64,000 nucleotides of DNA from Thermoguttaceae bacterium (GTDB lineage: Bacteria > Planctomycetota > Planctomycetia > Pirellulales > Thermoguttaceae), in contig JAFRXD010000059.1 of the NCBI GenBank assembly GCA_017441605.1, positions 1 through 64,000 on the forward strand, given 5' to 3'. The notes under the pieces were generated by a model. That model worked only from the letters and a program-made list of their open reading frames with translations. It ran no database searches and had not been told where the DNA came from. Positions within the stretch are counted from its first letter, which is position 1. Each line of letters begins with the position of its first letter. A program made the position numbers and the translations under genes. Shown piece by piece: positions 62,592 through 64,000 of the stretch.

Positions 62592-64000
62592 CTACTTAAC
62601 GATCGACTTCGCCAAGACGTCCCAGAACCCGTCGAGCTCCTCGTCCACCCCGTCTTCGAGCGCCGCGTCGAGATCGAGAATCGCGCTCGAGGTCGCCGCT
62701 TTGGTCTTCGGGGTTCGCGCAATCCAATCGGAGTCGACGTACCCGGTTCCGGTCGCCTTTAAGCGCAGGTAGTAGGTCGTCCCGGGCTCCAGATCGGAAA
62801 TCGCCTTCATACCGGCCGAGGTAAACGTCTTGGTCGAGCAGTTCTCGAACGTCGGATCGGTTCCGTACTCTAGAACGTACTTGGCGGCGTTTTCGACGGC
62901 GGAGAACTTAATCGAAATCGAGTTCTGAGTCGTAACGAGGGTCTGAATCGCGGGGGTCGCGAGTTGCCCGAACAGCTCGGCGGTTTGGGCTTCGAACGCG
63001 TCGCTCCATCCGGAATCGAGACGGTTCTCGCCGTCTCCAAAGACCATCGCGCGGAAATAGTAAGTCGAATTCGGCTCCAATCCGGCGATCGTCTTAACGC
63101 CGTAAGTCGCGTAGGAAACGGCGCTGGAGTCGGAGAAGTCGGCGTTTTGCGAGTATTCGATCAAATAGGAGACCGCGTAGGAGACCTTCCCGAGCGAGAT
63201 CTGAATCGCCTCCGGGGTCGCGTCGACCGCGGAAACGACCGGCGGCGCCAGCGCTCCGACTTGGATCGAGACGACTTCGGACCATTCGGAGTCGTTCGCC
63301 CCTGCCCCGATCGCTTTCGTGCGGAGGTAGTAGGTCGCGCCGAACTCCAATCCGGAGAGCGTCTTCGCGCCGGCTCCGACGAACGTCTTGGTCGAGAACT
63401 CCTCGAAGTTCGGGTCGGTTCCGTATTGGAAAGCGTACTTTTCGCCCCCCTCGACGCCCGCGATCGTCGCGATAATCGCGCTCTTCGTCGACGCGAGACT
63501 CGCGATCGTCGGCGCGTCGAGCTCAACGTACGGATCCGCCGTCGTTTGCGCGATCGGCTCGGACCATTCGGAATCGACTCGGCTCTCCCCGTCCCCGAGC
63601 GCCTTGACCCGGAAGTAGTAGGTTGAACTCGGTTCCAAATCCGCGATCGTCTTCGTTCCAACCGCCGGATAAGCAACGACCGTCGAATCGCTAAAGTCCT
63701 CGCTCGTCGAGTACTCGATCGCGTACCCGGACGCGTTGGCGACGCCCGCGATCGCGACTTTCGCGGTTTGGTCGGTAACGCCCGCCGGGGTCGCCGTCGG
63801 AGCGCTCAATTGCCCGACCGTCGCGGTAAACTCGGTCCAAGCGGAGTCGCGATACCCGGCGCCCGTCGCTTTGACGCGGAAGAAGAGCTCGGCGCCAAAA
63901 TCGAGACCGGAAAACGTCTTCGAACCCGCGCCCGCGAACGTCTTGGTCGAGAACGACTCGAAGTTCGGGTCGGTTCCGTACTGGAAGAGGTATTTCTCGC
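62592..64000 (-). CDS. P8: FnIII-repeat surface protein, 5' part outside window
   Basis: The frame is open to the window edge, beyond the first in-frame TTG at 63809; the codons up to 64000 encode more FnIII sequence (EKYLFQYGTDPNFESFSTKT), so the true start is outside. One partial and four complete FnIII domains are visible (openings QLSAP, ELDAP, ALAPP, QLATP), followed by the family tail FWDVLAKSIVK. These FnIII carry a GDGESRVDS/GDGENRLDS loop related to the GDNVSRV loop of the other members. No catalytic domain can be judged from this part. Confidence 0.93.
   Translation of the reverse strand, partial: EKYLFQYGTDPNFESFSTKTFAGAGSKTFSGLDFGAELFFRVKATGAGYRDSAWTEFTATVGQLSAPTATPAGVTDQTAKVAIAGVANASGYAIEYSTSEDFSDSTVVAYPAVGTKTIADLEPSSTYYFRVKALGDGESRVDSEWSEPIAQTTADPYVELDAPTIASLASTKSAIIATIAGVEGGEKYAFQYGTDPNFEEFSTKTFVGAGAKTLSGLEFGATYYLRTKAIGAGANDSEWSEVVSIQVGALAPPVVSAVDATPEAIQISLGKVSYAVSYLIEYSQNADFSDSSAVSYATYGVKTIAGLEPNSTYYFRAMVFGDGENRLDSGWSDAFEAQTAELFGQLATPAIQTLVTTQNSISIKFSAVENAAKYVLEYGTDPTFENCSTKTFTSAGMKAISDLEPGTTYYLRLKATGTGYVDSDWIARTPKTKAATSSAILDLDAALEDGVDEELDGFWDVLAKSIVK

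Overview
The window looks like a chromosomal segment of a Planctomycetota bacterium (Pirellulales-like). The main reasons are the seven giant proteins that open with the planctomycete extracellular motif (LRLExLExRxLLS, like Pfam Planc_extracel PF07595) and a Tat-exported Gfo/Idh/MocA plus ThuA pair of the kind common in that phylum. GC is high. Every gene I accept with confidence lies on the minus strand, so transcription runs from high to low coordinates.

Layout, left to right. 1-1110: 5' part of a phage head-maturation protease with an in-frame downstream scaffold portion. 1104-1690: short structured repeats, including a perfect 36-bp inverted repeat around a small gene. 1697-13327 (called P1 here): a 3876-residue surface protein of beta-helix and fibronectin III (FnIII) modules. 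14087-23290 (P2): a 3067-residue zinc-metallopeptidase/beta-helix/FnIII protein, with a possible invertible promoter upstream. 24189-30050 (P3): IdeS/Mac-like cysteine peptidase with FnIII, PPC and CARDB modules. 30354-32657: a two-gene Gfo/Idh/MocA-ThuA operon. 32870-37576 (P4) and 37971-43529 (P5): two more IdeS/Mac-like peptidases. 43760-46888 (P6): a metzincin metalloprotease. 47100-51130: an operon of branched-chain aminotransferase, shikimate kinase, a degenerate nucleosidase-fold protein and a DUF58 protein. 51496-53154: a leucine-rich-repeat protein. 53406-62267 (P7): a fourth IdeS/Mac-like peptidase fused to beta-helices. 62592-64000 (P8): the 3' part of another FnIII protein.

The unifying observation is that all eight large proteins, whatever their enzymatic or adhesive modules, end in the same short tail: an acidic stretch followed by a consensus [FI]WDVL[AS]xSIxK/R at the exact C terminus. 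The seven with a visible N terminus share a basic start, an aromatic FDFF-like cluster near residues 10-14 and the LRLExLExRxLLS motif at residue 31-32, with no ordinary hydrophobic signal peptide. I read this as a two-ended export/anchoring address for a family of surface or secreted peptidases and adhesins; the tail matches no sorting signal I know (not LPXTG, PEP-CTERM, dockerin or a type IX domain). Four cysteine peptidases and two metallopeptidases on protein-interaction stalks suggest a host- or protein-rich habitat, but that is inference.

Non-coding structure is also rich: a covarying hairpin repeat family near the ends of P1, P2 and P3, duplicated 3' gene ends, a duplicated promoter/leader in front of two unrelated genes, and clear sigma70-type promoters and intrinsic terminators. 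No tRNA, rRNA, CRISPR array or intact transposase was seen.
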